Shown: positions 23,627 through 32,612, counted from the first letter of the stretch. The stretch is 64,000 bases of DNA from Micromonospora lupini str. Lupac 08 (GCF_000297395.2 NZ_HF570108.1:4099822-4163821); one strand, 5' to 3'. Notes: generated from the sequence alone by a model not told the origin. Translations and numbers: made by a program.

Positions 23627-24211
23627 TCAGTGGACGGAGGGCCGGGCCGGCCACTCGTCGGCCAGCACGGACCAGACCTCCAGGTCGATGCGCCCGCGCG
23701 GGCTCGGGTAGAGCTGACGCAGGGTGCCGTCGTGTTGCAGGCCGAGCCTGCGGGCCAGGGCGATGCTGCGGGTGTTTGCCGCGTTGGTGCGCCACTCGAC
23801 GCGCTGGATGCCGCGTTCGCGGACCGCCCAGTCGACGATCCGGCGGATCGCGGGGGCGATCATGCCCCGACCCTGCGCCGCCGGTTCCAGCCAGCAGCCG
23901 ACCTCGCAGACGCCGATCGTCACGTCGAACGAGACGAACATGACCCCGCCCACCAGGGTGCCGCGCCACCACAGCCCCCAGATGCCGCCGGAGTCGGTGG
24001 CCCAGCGGTCGGCGTAGCGCTGCAACACCGCCCGGGCCGACGGCAGGTCGGTGGCGACGAAGGACGGCGACACCCAGGGACGGATGTGCTCGCGGGCCCG
24101 GTCCAGGTGGGCGAGGAACTCCTCGGCCCGCCACGGGTCCAGCGGGCGCAGCTCGACGTCCTCGGTCAGCGGCAGGGCGAACACCGGGCCTCCCCCGACA
24201 GTTGGGTCCAC
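23627..24211 (-). CDS. GNAT N-acetyltransferase, RimJ/RimL type
   Basis: 194 aa. Family features: VELRPLDPWRAEEFLAHL, acetyl-CoA loop QGRGMIAPAIRRIVDWA (Q/RxxGxG/A type), and NTRSIALARRLGLQHDGTL for the C-terminal half. Acetylates an amine, possibly the N-terminus of a ribosomal protein or a small molecule; the substrate cannot be read. Single gene, GTG start. Confidence 0.88.
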   Translation of the reverse strand: MDPTVGGGPVFALPLTEDVELRPLDPWRAEEFLAHLDRAREHIRPWVSPSFVATDLPSARAVLQRYADRWATDSGGIWGLWWRGTLVGGVMFVSFDVTIGVCEVGCWLEPAAQGRGMIAPAIRRIVDWAVRERGIQRVEWRTNAANTRSIALARRLGLQHDGTLRQLYPSPRGRIDLEVWSVLADEWPARPSVH

Positions 24212-24262
24212 GACGACGGGTAGCAGGCTCGCACAGGCCCGCCGGCTCGCACAGCCCGGGTC

Positions 24263-24703
24263 TCAGACCGGCAGGTGCGTCCGCAGGGCGGCGAACTGGG
24301 CCACGGTCAGGTACGACGGGTTCGCCGCCTGCGGCTGACGGAACACCTCCAGAGCGGCGAGCCGGTCGTCGGCGCGCAACGCCAGCCGGGGAACCCGCTC
24401 CGGCTCGGGGAGGATGGGCAGCTCCAGGGGCACCGACCAGGGCTGTCCCGGTGGCCCCGGCTCGGCCACCCCGGTGACCCGCCCGACGCCCCACACCCCG
24501 TACGGCAGGCGTGCGCGGCTGCCGCTGGCCCAGAAGACCACCGGCTGCCCGGCGCGCATCAACCGGGCCCGGTAGCCGGGGCGTACGCACCAGCTCGTCA
24601 CCAGCGGCTCGCGGGCGAACCGGGCGGTGAGGTCGACCGTGTCCGCGTTGCCCTTGATCAGCCAGGCGCCGAGGTCGTCGAGGCGCACCCGTGGCTCGGT
24701 CAT
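24263..24703 (-). CDS. EVE/PUA-like domain protein
   Basis: 146 aa from the ATG at 24703 (CAGGAT lies 6 nt upstream, giving a leaderless layout; an ATG 11 codons earlier is also open). The segment AWLIKGNADTVD, the middle strand GQPVVFWASGSRARLPYGVW and the ending LEVFRQPQAANPSYLTVAQF recall EVE-domain proteins of the PUA superfamily, which bind modified bases or RNA. The match is from memory of the pattern and is moderate. Neighbours give no clue. Confidence 0.5.
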   Translation of the reverse strand: MTEPRVRLDDLGAWLIKGNADTVDLTARFAREPLVTSWCVRPGYRARLMRAGQPVVFWASGSRARLPYGVWGVGRVTGVAEPGPPGQPWSVPLELPILPEPERVPRLALRADDRLAALEVFRQPQAANPSYLTVAQFAALRTHLPV

Positions 24704-24736
24704 CGCCCCATCCTGCCCCGACCTGCGGCCGCCCAA

Positions 24737-26002
24737 TCAGATGATCATGTGGGTCCAGTAGGTGAGCCAGAGCACGAACAGCGCTCCCTGCACCACGGCG
24801 AGCGCCGCCGTCAGCCACACGTCGACACCGGCGCGACGGGCCCAGCGGGCCAGTACCAGCGCCACCGGGAATGCGGCGAGCAGGTAGCGCAGCAGGCTCT
24901 TGTAGACCGCCGGGCCCATCGACAGCGGCACCACCACCATGAGCACGCCGTAGACCAGGTACGGCAGTTCCCGGCGACGGAACCCGGCGACCAGCACGGC
25001 CAGCACGGCCAGCGCGAAGAGGACCCGTCCGGCGTCGCGCGGCTCGCCGGCCAGAGCGTCCAGCACCACCGGCACCGGGTTCTGCACCTCGATCCCCCAG
25101 CCGACCTTCTGGGCGTGCTGGTAGGCGAACCAGTCCCCGCCCCGCCACCGGCAGAACGCCATGAAGGTGAACCATCCGGCGGGCAGCAGCAGCAACGGCC
25201 AGCCGATCCGCAGGTAGCCGAGCAGGGCGCGTGGGCCGAGCCGCCAGTCGTGCTGGCGCAGCAGCACCAGGGCCAGCGGCACCGCGACGAGCAGCCCGAC
25301 CGACCGGCTCATCGCCAGGAAGTAGCCGAGCACGCCGACCAGCAGCCACCGACGCCGCTCGGCGTAGTAGAACGCGGCCAGCGCGAGGCAGACGAACAGC
25401 GACTCGGTAAGCGCGGCCTGGAACAGGAAGGCCGTCGGCAGCAGCACCAGGTAGCGGGTGAAGCGGCGGGCCGCGTCGGCGTCGCCGAGCAACAGCTCGG
25501 CCAGCCGGTAGCCGTACGCGAGGGCACCCAGGAACGCGACGTTGCTGATCACCAGCAGGGCGAGGGCGTTGTCGCCGCCGAGCAGCGCGCCGACCGGCCG
25601 GGCCAGGAACGGGTAGAGCAGTGGGAAGCCGAAGTCCCCCCACGGCCGCCCGGTCAGCGGCAGCTCGCTCAGCCGCAGGTAGAGCAGCGCGTCCCAGGCG
25701 AACCAGAAGGAGATCCACCGGTGGCCGGAGACCTCCCGCTGCTGCGCCCACATCATCGCCTCGTCCGGCGGCGGCGCACCCGGGATGCCGTCCCAGGCGT
25801 GCAGGACCAGCAGGCCGAGCAGGGTCAGCAACAGCTTCGCGCCGAGAAAGAGCCCGATGAGGTACGGCCAGGGCGCCGGCACGCGGCGGGCCAGCCGCGC
25901 GCCGGCGCCGGCCACCCCGGCGAGCCGGGCCGCCACCGCCACCCCGGCGAGCCGGGCAGCCGGCATCGCTGGGTGCCGCTGGCCGCTTCGCCACCGGTGC
26001 AT
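24737..26002 (-). CDS. PIG-V-like mannosyltransferase, integral membrane
   Basis: 421 aa polytopic membrane protein with about nine to ten hydrophobic segments. The first luminal loop has FWFAWDALLYLRL and later RPWGDFGFPLLYPF, in line with PIG-V/GT-C glycosyltransferases that use polyprenyl-phosphate sugars. A long Ala/Arg-rich N-terminus precedes the first helix. Start at ATG 26002 chosen for the GGGGGAG upstream; MPAARLAG, 13 codons downstream, is an alternative. Divergent from a UDP-galactopyranose-mutase-like flavoprotein gene, so a cell-envelope glycan role is plausible. Confidence 0.72.
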   Translation of the reverse strand: MHRWRSGQRHPAMPAARLAGVAVAARLAGVAGAGARLARRVPAPWPYLIGLFLGAKLLLTLLGLLVLHAWDGIPGAPPPDEAMMWAQQREVSGHRWISFWFAWDALLYLRLSELPLTGRPWGDFGFPLLYPFLARPVGALLGGDNALALLVISNVAFLGALAYGYRLAELLLGDADAARRFTRYLVLLPTAFLFQAALTESLFVCLALAAFYYAERRRWLLVGVLGYFLAMSRSVGLLVAVPLALVLLRQHDWRLGPRALLGYLRIGWPLLLLPAGWFTFMAFCRWRGGDWFAYQHAQKVGWGIEVQNPVPVVLDALAGEPRDAGRVLFALAVLAVLVAGFRRRELPYLVYGVLMVVVPLSMGPAVYKSLLRYLLAAFPVALVLARWARRAGVDVWLTAALAVVQGALFVLWLTYWTHMII

Positions 26003-26171
26003 CCGCCCCGCTCCCCCGGTCCGCCGACCCACCCGCCGCGTGAGGGTGCCGCCCCTCTCGTTGTACGCCCCGACGCGCCCCGTCGGAGCGAAACGACCAC
26101 GACCAGCAGGTGACATCCCGGGCATAACGGGTACGCGCCGCGCCTCACCCATCGGCAGAAGGTACGGCGGC

Positions 26172-27728
26172 ATGAGCGAGCAGCACGGCACGGTGGTCAT
26201 CGGCGCGGGGCCGGCGGGCCTCACGGCGGCATACGAGCTGCTCCGGCATGGGCGGCCGGTCCGGGTCTTCGAGGCCGACGAGGTGGTCGGCGGCATCAGC
26301 CGGACCGTGGAGCGCGACGGGTGGCGCTTCGACATCGGCGGGCACCGGTTCTTCACCAAGGTGCCCCGGGTGGAGGCGTTCTGGCACGAGATCCTGCCGG
26401 ACGAGGACTTCCTGACCCGACCCCGGATGAGCCGGATCTTCTACCGGGGCGCCCTGTTCAACTACCCGTTGAGCGCGACGAACGCGCTGCGCAACCTGGG
26501 ACTGCCGGAGGCGGTGCGCTGCCTGGGCTCGTACGCCCGGGCCCGCCTGCGCCCGCCGAAGGACCAGTCGCACTTCGAGGGCTGGGTGTCGGCCCGCTTC
26601 GGCTGGCGGCTGTACTCGATCTTCTTCAAGACGTACACCGAGAAGGTCTGGGGCATGCCGGCGGACCGCCTGCAGGCCGACTGGGCCGCCCAGCGGATCA
26701 AGAACCTGTCGCTTGCCACGGCGATCCGCAACGCGGTGCTGCCCCGACGCCGTCGCACCGACGTGACAAGCCTGATCGAGGAGTTCCAGTACCCGAAGTA
26801 CGGGCCGGGGATGATGTGGGAACGCTGCGCCGAGCAGGTGCGCCAGCGCGGCGGCGAGGTGTCGACAGGCACCTGGGTGACCGCCGTGCACCGCGACCCG
26901 AAGCGGCGGCGGGCGATAAGCGTGACGCTCAACGGCGCGGGCGGGCAGCGCACCGAGCCGGCCGACGACGTGATCTCCTCGATGCCGATCTCGGAGCTGG
27001 TCGCCGCGCTGCGCCCGCCGGCGCCTCCGGAGGTGCTGGCCTGCGCCGCCGACCTGCGCTACCGCGACTTCCTGACGGTGGCCCTGGTGGTGCCGGCCGA
27101 GTTCTCGTTCCCCGACAACTGGATCTACGTGCACGACCCGGCGGTGCGGGTGGGCCGGATCCAGAACTTCGGCTCCTGGTCGCCCTACCTCGTCAAGGAC
27201 GGGCGCACCTGCCTGGGCCTGGAGTACTTCGTGTTCGAGGACGACGAGATGTGGCGTACCCCGGATGCCGGCCTCGTGGCCCTCGCCACCGCGGAGCTGG
27301 AGCGGTTGGGCCTGGTCCGCCCCGGCGTGGTGGAGGCCGGCCACGTCGTGCGCATGCCCAAGGCCTACCCGGTGTACGACGAGCGTTACCAGCACAACGT
27401 GGATGTGATCCGGGCCTGGCTGGCCGAGGCCGTGCCGAACGTGCACCCGGTGGGTCGCAACGGCATGCACCGCTACAACAACCAGGACCACTCGATGCTG
27501 ACCGCGATGCTCACCGTCGAGAACATCGCCACCGGCAGTACGCACGACGTCTGGTCGGTGAACGTGGAGCAGGACTACCACGAGCAGTCGACCGGAGGCA
27601 GTCGACGGGGCACGGGCCGCGACGCGCCGGTCGTGCCCCGCCGGATCATCGCCGCACCGATCGCCGCTCCGGAGGGCACCCGCGCAGCCGGCGACGGCGG
27701 CCGATCCGCGCAGGCGCCGCTGGTCTGA
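26172..27728 (+). CDS. FAD-dependent UDP-galactopyranose-mutase-like protein
   Basis: 518 aa. FAD-binding Rossmann motif VVIGAGPAGLTAAYELLRHG near the N-terminus, then VVGGISRTVERDGWRFDIGG and HRFFTK as in the UDP-galactopyranose mutase/amine-oxidase-like superfamily; C-terminal GRNGMHRYNNQDHSM and NVEQDYHE. No signal peptide. A cytosolic nucleotide-sugar or glycan-precursor flavoenzyme is likely; exact reaction unknown. The last 40 residues are Arg/Ala-rich and likely disordered. ATG preceded by AGAAGG. Confidence 0.8.
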   Translation: MSEQHGTVVIGAGPAGLTAAYELLRHGRPVRVFEADEVVGGISRTVERDGWRFDIGGHRFFTKVPRVEAFWHEILPDEDFLTRPRMSRIFYRGALFNYPLSATNALRNLGLPEAVRCLGSYARARLRPPKDQSHFEGWVSARFGWRLYSIFFKTYTEKVWGMPADRLQADWAAQRIKNLSLATAIRNAVLPRRRRTDVTSLIEEFQYPKYGPGMMWERCAEQVRQRGGEVSTGTWVTAVHRDPKRRRAISVTLNGAGGQRTEPADDVISSMPISELVAALRPPAPPEVLACAADLRYRDFLTVALVVPAEFSFPDNWIYVHDPAVRVGRIQNFGSWSPYLVKDGRTCLGLEYFVFEDDEMWRTPDAGLVALATAELERLGLVRPGVVEAGHVVRMPKAYPVYDERYQHNVDVIRAWLAEAVPNVHPVGRNGMHRYNNQDHSMLTAMLTVENIATGSTHDVWSVNVEQDYHEQSTGGSRRGTGRDAPVVPRRIIAAPIAAPEGTRAAGDGGRSAQAPLV

Positions 27729-27796
27729 CGCCATGGCGTACCGCCAGAATCGCGGCCGACGAGCCTCCCGCCCTGCGGATCGGGCAGGATGACGGC

Positions 27797-28324
27797 GTGC
27801 TGAAGCCTGTCACCCTCCGGTCGATCCTGCCCGATGACCAGTCCCTCGTGGAGCGGCTGTGGCAGCTGTACCGGCACGACCTGTCCGAGTTCCGCGGCTC
27901 ACTGCCGGACGACGCGGGCCTGTTCACCCCTGGGCGCCTGCCGACCTACCGCACCGACCCGAACAGCTCCGGCTACCTCATCTGCCAGGACGGGCGACCC
28001 GTGGGCTTCGCCTTCGTCTCCGGCGTGGAGATCCAGCCGCTGCGCGTCGCCGAGTTCTTCGTCGTGCGAGCCGTGCGCCGCTCGGGTGTGGGCCGTCTCG
28101 CCGCCCGGCAACTCCTCAGCAGGCACCCGGGCGCCTGGGAGATTCCCTTCCAGGAGGAGAACCCGGGCGCCGCCCGCTTCTGGCGCCGGCTCGCCGTCGA
28201 GGTCTGCCCGACGGGCCACCGCGAGGAACGGCGTGCCGTACCCGGCAAGCCGCACATCCCCGCGGACACGTGGCTCCTGCTGGACGACGTCGAGGTGCCT
28301 GATCAGGACGAGTCCGAGGCGTGA
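27797..28324 (+). CDS. GNAT N-acetyltransferase
   Basis: 175 aa from GTG 27797. Acetyl-CoA-binding motif A: EFFVVRAVRRSGVGRLAARQ (pattern V..a.RrsGvGr.Aa). The C-terminal WEIPFQEENPGAARFWRRLA is typical of the family. CAGGAT lies 7 nt before the start, a weak leaderless promoter candidate. Starts about 70 nt after the flavoprotein gene; substrate unknown. Confidence 0.85.
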   Translation: MLKPVTLRSILPDDQSLVERLWQLYRHDLSEFRGSLPDDAGLFTPGRLPTYRTDPNSSGYLICQDGRPVGFAFVSGVEIQPLRVAEFFVVRAVRRSGVGRLAARQLLSRHPGAWEIPFQEENPGAARFWRRLAVEVCPTGHREERRAVPGKPHIPADTWLLLDDVEVPDQDESEA

Positions 28325-28349
28325 CCGCCCACACGCCCGAGCGCAGGCG

Positions 28350-28775
28350 TCAGATCGGGCCGCTGGTGTAGATCTCCGTGCTGCTCTCGTTGCCGATGAA
28401 CGGGTTGTTGACGGCCCACAACAGGCCCTCGTCGTACTCCGGCACGTCGAAGTTGCACAGGACCCAGCCGGCGTCCGCTCCGCTGGTGTTGATGCACTGC
28501 CGACTCCAGTCGGGTCCCTGGATCGTCCCGGCGGCGGACGCGCCGTTCGCCTTGGTGTCCTTCACCCAGACCCGGTCCCCGTACGCGGCGAAGCATGCCT
28601 TCGCGCCGGTCGTCGACACGCACCACACGTCGACGCCGTTGGCGGCCGGTGGCGCACCGCTCGGCGTGCCCGTGGCCGCCGACGCCGCCGAGGCGGTTCC
28701 GACCAGAACGAGAGCCACTGTCGTCGGCACCATGACCAGCGCACCGACCCTCCGTGCATCCGGCTTCCTACGCAT
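28350..28775 (-). CDS. small secreted protein of unknown function
   Basis: 141 aa with a clear Sec signal peptide (MRRKPDARRVGALVMVPTTV, then a hydrophobic core ending ASAASAA). The mature part (about 105 aa) has four cysteines in the contexts VWCVST, KACFAA, QCINT and VLCNFD, which could form two disulfides, and is otherwise polar. No family recognised. Single gene between a GNAT gene and an unrelated plus-strand gene. Confidence 0.7.
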   Translation of the reverse strand: MRRKPDARRVGALVMVPTTVALVLVGTASAASAATGTPSGAPPAANGVDVWCVSTTGAKACFAAYGDRVWVKDTKANGASAAGTIQGPDWSRQCINTSGADAGWVLCNFDVPEYDEGLLWAVNNPFIGNESSTEIYTSGPI

Positions 28776-28943
28776 CCGCGTCAGCTCCCCCAGCGTTCAC
28801 GATGATCGTCATTCCGGTGCAGGACGGTAGCAGCCGGGTAACCGCCTCACGAAGCCGATGTGGACGTTGACTCATCATGGGCCTGCCACCAGCCGGCGTT
28901 GCATCGGCACGACGCCAGTCAGCGACACGGCTACCATCCCCTC

Positions 28944-29897
28944 GTGATCGAGGAGTTGGTCAGACGTGCTGGCGCCGAGGACGACGACGCGATCGAGGAG
29001 TTGTCCGCGATCGCCGACACCGATCCGGGAAGGCTGACTCCGCATCTGGGTCTCCTGCTCGACCTCGACGTGCTGTGTCCGGCAAAGTTGTACCGCGCGG
29101 CGGACGCCGACCTGGTCCGCCGGGTCGTCGAGCAGGTCGACGGCGGCCGGACGCCCGGTCTGTTGAACGACCTGTTCATGATCCTGGCGCACAGCGCCCA
29201 CCCGTCCGCCGAGAGCGCCCTGCGTCGCTGGTCGACGCAACCTCCGGCGGGCTCGGACGAGCTGTACGTCAACGCGCTCGGCTACGCCCACGAGGGCGGC
29301 TGGGCGGTCGGCTCGGACGGCCGGCGACGCGACCTGTGCGGCGACACCGCGTACCGGTGGGTCATGCGCGAAACAGCGCCGGGCGCCGATCGGCCCGGCT
29401 GCCCGTGGTGCGCCTCGCCGCTCTGGGTCGCCGCGGACCTGGACACCACGGATGCCGACGTCGCTGCCGCGCTTGCCCATACGGGGTGGTCCGGGCGGTT
29501 GGTGATCGAGACCTGCCACTTCTGCGCCTGCTTCACGACGCTGTACAGCCAGGTCACGTCGACCGGTGGCACCACCTGGTGGGCCGGCAACACCCGCCCG
29601 GACTACCTGCCGGACGATGACGAACCGGAGGACCCCCCGACGCTGGCACCGGTCGTCGGGCAGGCCCTGGCGAGCCCCTATCAGGTCAGCGCCTGGAACC
29701 AGGGTGGATCGACGCTTGGCGGCTGGCCCGAGTGGATCCAGGACGCCGAGCACGCCGACTGCCCCGGTTGCGGCGAACCGATGGACTACGTGGGTCTGAT
29801 CGCCGGCGCGGACCTGGACGACTACGGCGAGGGCGCCTACTACCTGCACCTGCACCAGCCGTGCGGGTTCGCCGCGGTGAACTACCAGCAGAGCTGA
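28944..29897 (+). CDS. hypothetical protein with paired-cysteine zinc-ribbon motifs
   Basis: 317 aa from GTG 28944; TACCAT lies 6 nt before it, so the mRNA is probably leaderless. N-terminal half is helical (EELVRRAGAEDDDAIEELSA...). Three CxxC motifs follow: CPWCAS, CHFCAC and CPGCGE, suggesting zinc-ribbon folding, and an acidic ending DLDDYGEGAYYLHLHQPCGF. No signal peptide or membrane segment. Family not recognised with confidence; it has the look of immunity-type or stress proteins found in such patches. 168 bp upstream hold no gene. Confidence 0.65.
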   Translation: MIEELVRRAGAEDDDAIEELSAIADTDPGRLTPHLGLLLDLDVLCPAKLYRAADADLVRRVVEQVDGGRTPGLLNDLFMILAHSAHPSAESALRRWSTQPPAGSDELYVNALGYAHEGGWAVGSDGRRRDLCGDTAYRWVMRETAPGADRPGCPWCASPLWVAADLDTTDADVAAALAHTGWSGRLVIETCHFCACFTTLYSQVTSTGGTTWWAGNTRPDYLPDDDEPEDPPTLAPVVGQALASPYQVSAWNQGGSTLGGWPEWIQDAEHADCPGCGEPMDYVGLIAGADLDDYGEGAYYLHLHQPCGFAAVNYQQS

Positions 29898-29919
29898 TCC
29901 GCCGAGAAGGCCCTACGAC

Positions 29920-30348
29920 TCAGAACCACGTCCAGGGGCGGATCGCGCTCCACACACGTCCGCGCATCCGCGCCCGCCGCGGGTGGAGGAAGAGCTCGAT
30001 GTCCTCCAGCGCGTTGCCGGCGTTACCCCTGATGTGTGGCAGCGCCCGGGCTCGGCGCAGGGCGGCGACCACCCGGCGTTCGTCCAGTTGTCGGTAGACC
30101 CTCGCGAGATGCCCCAGGCACGTCGCGGCGAGCGCGCTGACCTGGCGATCGTCGTGTTCGAGCAACCGGAGGTGCAGTTCCTGCGACTCTCGCCAGTCCC
30201 CGTCTCCGTACAGGGCGGTGCCGACCATGGCGTTCAGCGCGGCCGGCAGATCGCCGCGGTCCAGCGCGGCGCGTACCTCGTCCGGTGTCGACGGCGGCGG
30301 GTTGTGGAAGACGTGATGCTCGTGACGCACCGGCGCATCCTTTCTCAT
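29920..30348 (-). CDS. hypothetical helical-repeat protein
   Basis: 142 aa from ATG 30348 (MRKDAPVRHEHHVFHNPPPS). Helical throughout, with a TPR-like alternation (ALDRGDLPAALNAMVGTALY, then QVSALAATCLGHLARVYRQL). It begins 120 nt from the divergent gene at 30468. No signal peptide. Such small helical proteins with an N-terminal HEHHxFHNPP are probably contact-dependent-immunity-like, but this is a guess from pattern; no toxin is near. Confidence 0.55.
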   Translation of the reverse strand: MRKDAPVRHEHHVFHNPPPSTPDEVRAALDRGDLPAALNAMVGTALYGDGDWRESQELHLRLLEHDDRQVSALAATCLGHLARVYRQLDERRVVAALRRARALPHIRGNAGNALEDIELFLHPRRARMRGRVWSAIRPWTWF

Positions 30349-30467
30349 CCCGCGCTGCGGCGTGTGGTCCGGGTCGTCGCCTCGGTCGGCAGCGAAGAAC
30401 TTCGCCGGCGCCGGAGCAGTTGAAGGTAGGGAACGGCACCGGTGTTGGCTGGGCGTAGGTTCACCGA

Positions 30468-31148
30468 GTGACCGTGTACGACATCGCCGCCACACTGCCT
30501 TCCATCGAGGTGCTGCGGGACCGCTGCAAGGCACTCGCCGTGCTGGAGCGCATCGTCGACAGTGGCGAGCCCTACTACGCCTACACCCGGGCCTGGGGTG
30601 ACGACGAGGCGGCGCTGATGGACAACGGCAGCGGCGATGAGTGGACCGTGGTGTTCACCGCCGCAGGCGCATTCATCCGCGCGTTCGACCACGAGTCGGC
30701 GATGAGTCCCTACCGCGATCCGGACCACGAGTTGTGGGCCGGACTGCTCGCCGGCCTGCCGGCGGTGTTCCGTCCGCTGATCGACGAGCCGGCGTTCGGC
30801 GACGAGGAGGGCCGGTTCGTCGCCACCGCCGTCCTGTGGCGGCTCTCCAGTGATGATCGCTGGCACGCCGGCGAGGGCATCACGTTCCCCCCGCTCCGCG
30901 GACCGCACGGCGACAACGCCCCGGACGGCTCCGACCTGCTTGAGATCATGCTCGACGACATCGCCGACCGGTACGTCGAGTTCGCCGAGGACTACTACGA
31001 GATCGAGGTGGATCGGGGGGTGGTCGAGCACGTCGTCGCGCACCGTCCGCTCACTGACGTCGTCGTGCAGGCTCTGAACCCGGAAGTGACAGTTGGCCGG
31101 CTGCGCAGGGACATCGCCGCGATTGGATATCCGATCGCGGCGACGTGA
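30468..31148 (+). CDS. conserved actinobacterial hypothetical protein
   Basis: 226 aa, cytosolic, acidic. Contains LRDRCKALAVLERIVDSGEP, NGSGDEWTVVFTAAGAFIR and FAEDYYEIEVDRGVVEHVVA, a family I recognise as frequent in actinomycetes but without known function. Start GTG 30468 with TAGGTT 6 nt upstream, hence leaderless. No domain with catalytic residues is evident. Confidence 0.7.
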   Translation: MTVYDIAATLPSIEVLRDRCKALAVLERIVDSGEPYYAYTRAWGDDEAALMDNGSGDEWTVVFTAAGAFIRAFDHESAMSPYRDPDHELWAGLLAGLPAVFRPLIDEPAFGDEEGRFVATAVLWRLSSDDRWHAGEGITFPPLRGPHGDNAPDGSDLLEIMLDDIADRYVEFAEDYYEIEVDRGVVEHVVAHRPLTDVVVQALNPEVTVGRLRRDIAAIGYPIAAT

Positions 31149-31216
31149 CGTCAGGCCCGAAGGCGACGGGTTGGTTACCTTGACTCGGCAGCAGACCTGG
31201 TCCGAGGGAGCTATCC

Positions 31217-31504
31217 GTGGCACTTGGCAGCGAGCAACGTCGTCGAGAACGCAGGCCGCGCATCGAAGGGCTGTTCGCCGGTCGGCAGGTTGACGCCGCG
31301 CTCGACCTCCTGCACCTCATGGACATGGCATGGCACGACTGCTACGGCCCCCGGGAGCTGGAGGTGCCGGCTGCCGTGCTCGACGATGTCCTGCTGCTGG
31401 CGGAAGGTGACCTCGCCGCCCTGATCACCGTTGCTCGCGAGGCGGTCATCGACTTCCGTGATGTCCGGGTCGCCGCCGACGCACGACGTACGAGGAGCGA
31501 GTAG
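31217..31504 (+). CDS. small hypothetical protein
   Basis: 95 aa, helical. GTG start with a strong ribosome site GAGGGAG 6 nt upstream; a TACCTT -10 box at 31176-31181 would give a short leader. Contains LMDMAWHDCYGPRELEVPAA and LLLAEGDLAALITVAREAV. No family recognised. The good ribosome site argues that it is a real gene despite its size. Confidence 0.6.
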   Translation: MALGSEQRRRERRPRIEGLFAGRQVDAALDLLHLMDMAWHDCYGPRELEVPAAVLDDVLLLAEGDLAALITVAREAVIDFRDVRVAADARRTRSE

Positions 31505-31547
31505 CGGTACGAGTGGATGCGCCGGCCACCCCGCTAACGTCGGTGTA

Positions 31548-31982
31548 GTGGCAGCAGTGGCAGCGGGAGCCTTTCGTCGGACGGCCATCGAGCGATCTGA
31601 CCAGCGGGTCGCCTGGGAACGGGCGGACCAGGCCTTCTTCGCCGCCGGAGCGTGTCACATCCTCGCCTGGGTCTGTCGAGAGTCGTACCCGGAGCGGTCG
31701 ATCGAGGTGGCGGCGGTGCGGGTGGCAGGCGACCGACAGATCTTCCACGTCTACGCCGTCTGGGACGGTTGGACGTTCGACCATTCGGGCTGGAACCGGG
31801 AGGTGGACCTGCTGACCGTCAACGCGGAGTTCGAGGGCCGCCCGCTGGAGCGGGTCGGAATCACTGTCGACCTCGCCGGGTTCTGTGCGGAGCACCACCA
31901 CCGTTTGCCGGACCGGTACTGGGCTGACCCGCTCCCCCGTGCTCGCGGTTACGTGGACCGACACACCCCGCCCTGGGCCTGA
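31548..31982 (+). CDS. hypothetical protein, possible papain-like fold
   Basis: 144 aa from GTG 31548 with TAACGT 7 nt upstream (leaderless). The order GACHILAWVC ... IFHVYAVWDGWTFDHSG gives Cys, then His, then Asp in the spacing seen in papain/transglutaminase-like folds, including toxin domains of that fold. This is a weak pattern match. The 3' end overlaps the convergent TetR gene by 34 nt. Confidence 0.5.
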   Translation: MAAVAAGAFRRTAIERSDQRVAWERADQAFFAAGACHILAWVCRESYPERSIEVAAVRVAGDRQIFHVYAVWDGWTFDHSGWNREVDLLTVNAEFEGRPLERVGITVDLAGFCAEHHHRLPDRYWADPLPRARGYVDRHTPPWA

Positions 31983-32551
31983 GGGGAGGGGCCACGGGCG
32001 GCGGCTGCGGCGACGGTTGCCAGGTCTTCGCTCGAGAAGCCGGTGCGGCTCAGCACGGCCAGGGACTTGTTCGTTGCCAGCGTGCACAACGCCAGCTCTG
32101 CCGCCTCCTGCTCGCCGGCCCCCGCCGCCAGCAACGCCTGCCGCAGCATCGCCCGCAACCCGTCGATCATCGCGCGGACCATCGCCTGACCCTCCGCGTC
32201 GAGGGCGGGGAACTGCGTTGCCGACACCGTGAGCAGGCAGCCATCCGGGACCGTCGGGTCGGCGATGCGGTTCAGGGTGACCTGCAGGTAGGCGGCCACG
32301 ACGGCGCTCGGGCTCGGGTGGGGGCCGGACAGGGCCTGCTCGTACAGCGGATGGTAGGTCTGCGCGTACCGCTCAAGACTTTTGCGGAAGAGGGTGCTCT
32401 TGTCGCCGAAGGTGCCGTAGAGCGAGCCCCGGCCCAGGCCCGTGCCCTCGGTCAGGCGGTCGATGGAGGCCTCCGAATAGCCCCAACGCCAGAAGACGTG
32501 CATCGCACGTCGTAGCGCCTCGTCCACGTCGAATTGCTTGCGGCCCGCCAT
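31949..32551 (-). CDS. TetR family repressor
   Basis: 200 aa. N-terminal HTH: FDVDEALRRAMHVFWRWGYS, then IDRLTEGTGLGRGSLYGTFG and DKSTLFRKSL. C-terminal ligand domain typical of TetR_C. TAGACT lies 8 nt before the ATG on the minus strand. It diverges from an epoxide-hydrolase-like gene; two 19-bp operator copies in the 79-bp gap point to joint control of both genes. Ligand unknown. Confidence 0.9.
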   Translation of the reverse strand: MAGRKQFDVDEALRRAMHVFWRWGYSEASIDRLTEGTGLGRGSLYGTFGDKSTLFRKSLERYAQTYHPLYEQALSGPHPSPSAVVAAYLQVTLNRIADPTVPDGCLLTVSATQFPALDAEGQAMVRAMIDGLRAMLRQALLAAGAGEQEAAELALCTLATNKSLAVLSRTGFSSEDLATVAAAAARGPSPQAQGGVCRST

Positions 32552-32570
32552 GGTCCGTCAGTCTACACAT

Positions 32571-32612
32571 CTTGTAACGATCGTTCCAACGGTCTTGTAT
32601 CGATCGTTCCAA
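32571..32612. promoter_or_regulatory. pair of TetR operators
   Basis: Two near-identical 19-bp sites, CTTGTAACGATCGTTCCAA (32571-32589) and CTTGTATCGATCGTTCCAA (32594-32612), centre to centre 23 bp. Each has a dyad core CGATCG flanked by TTG/CAA. Located between the divergent TetR and hydrolase genes. Confidence 0.8.
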
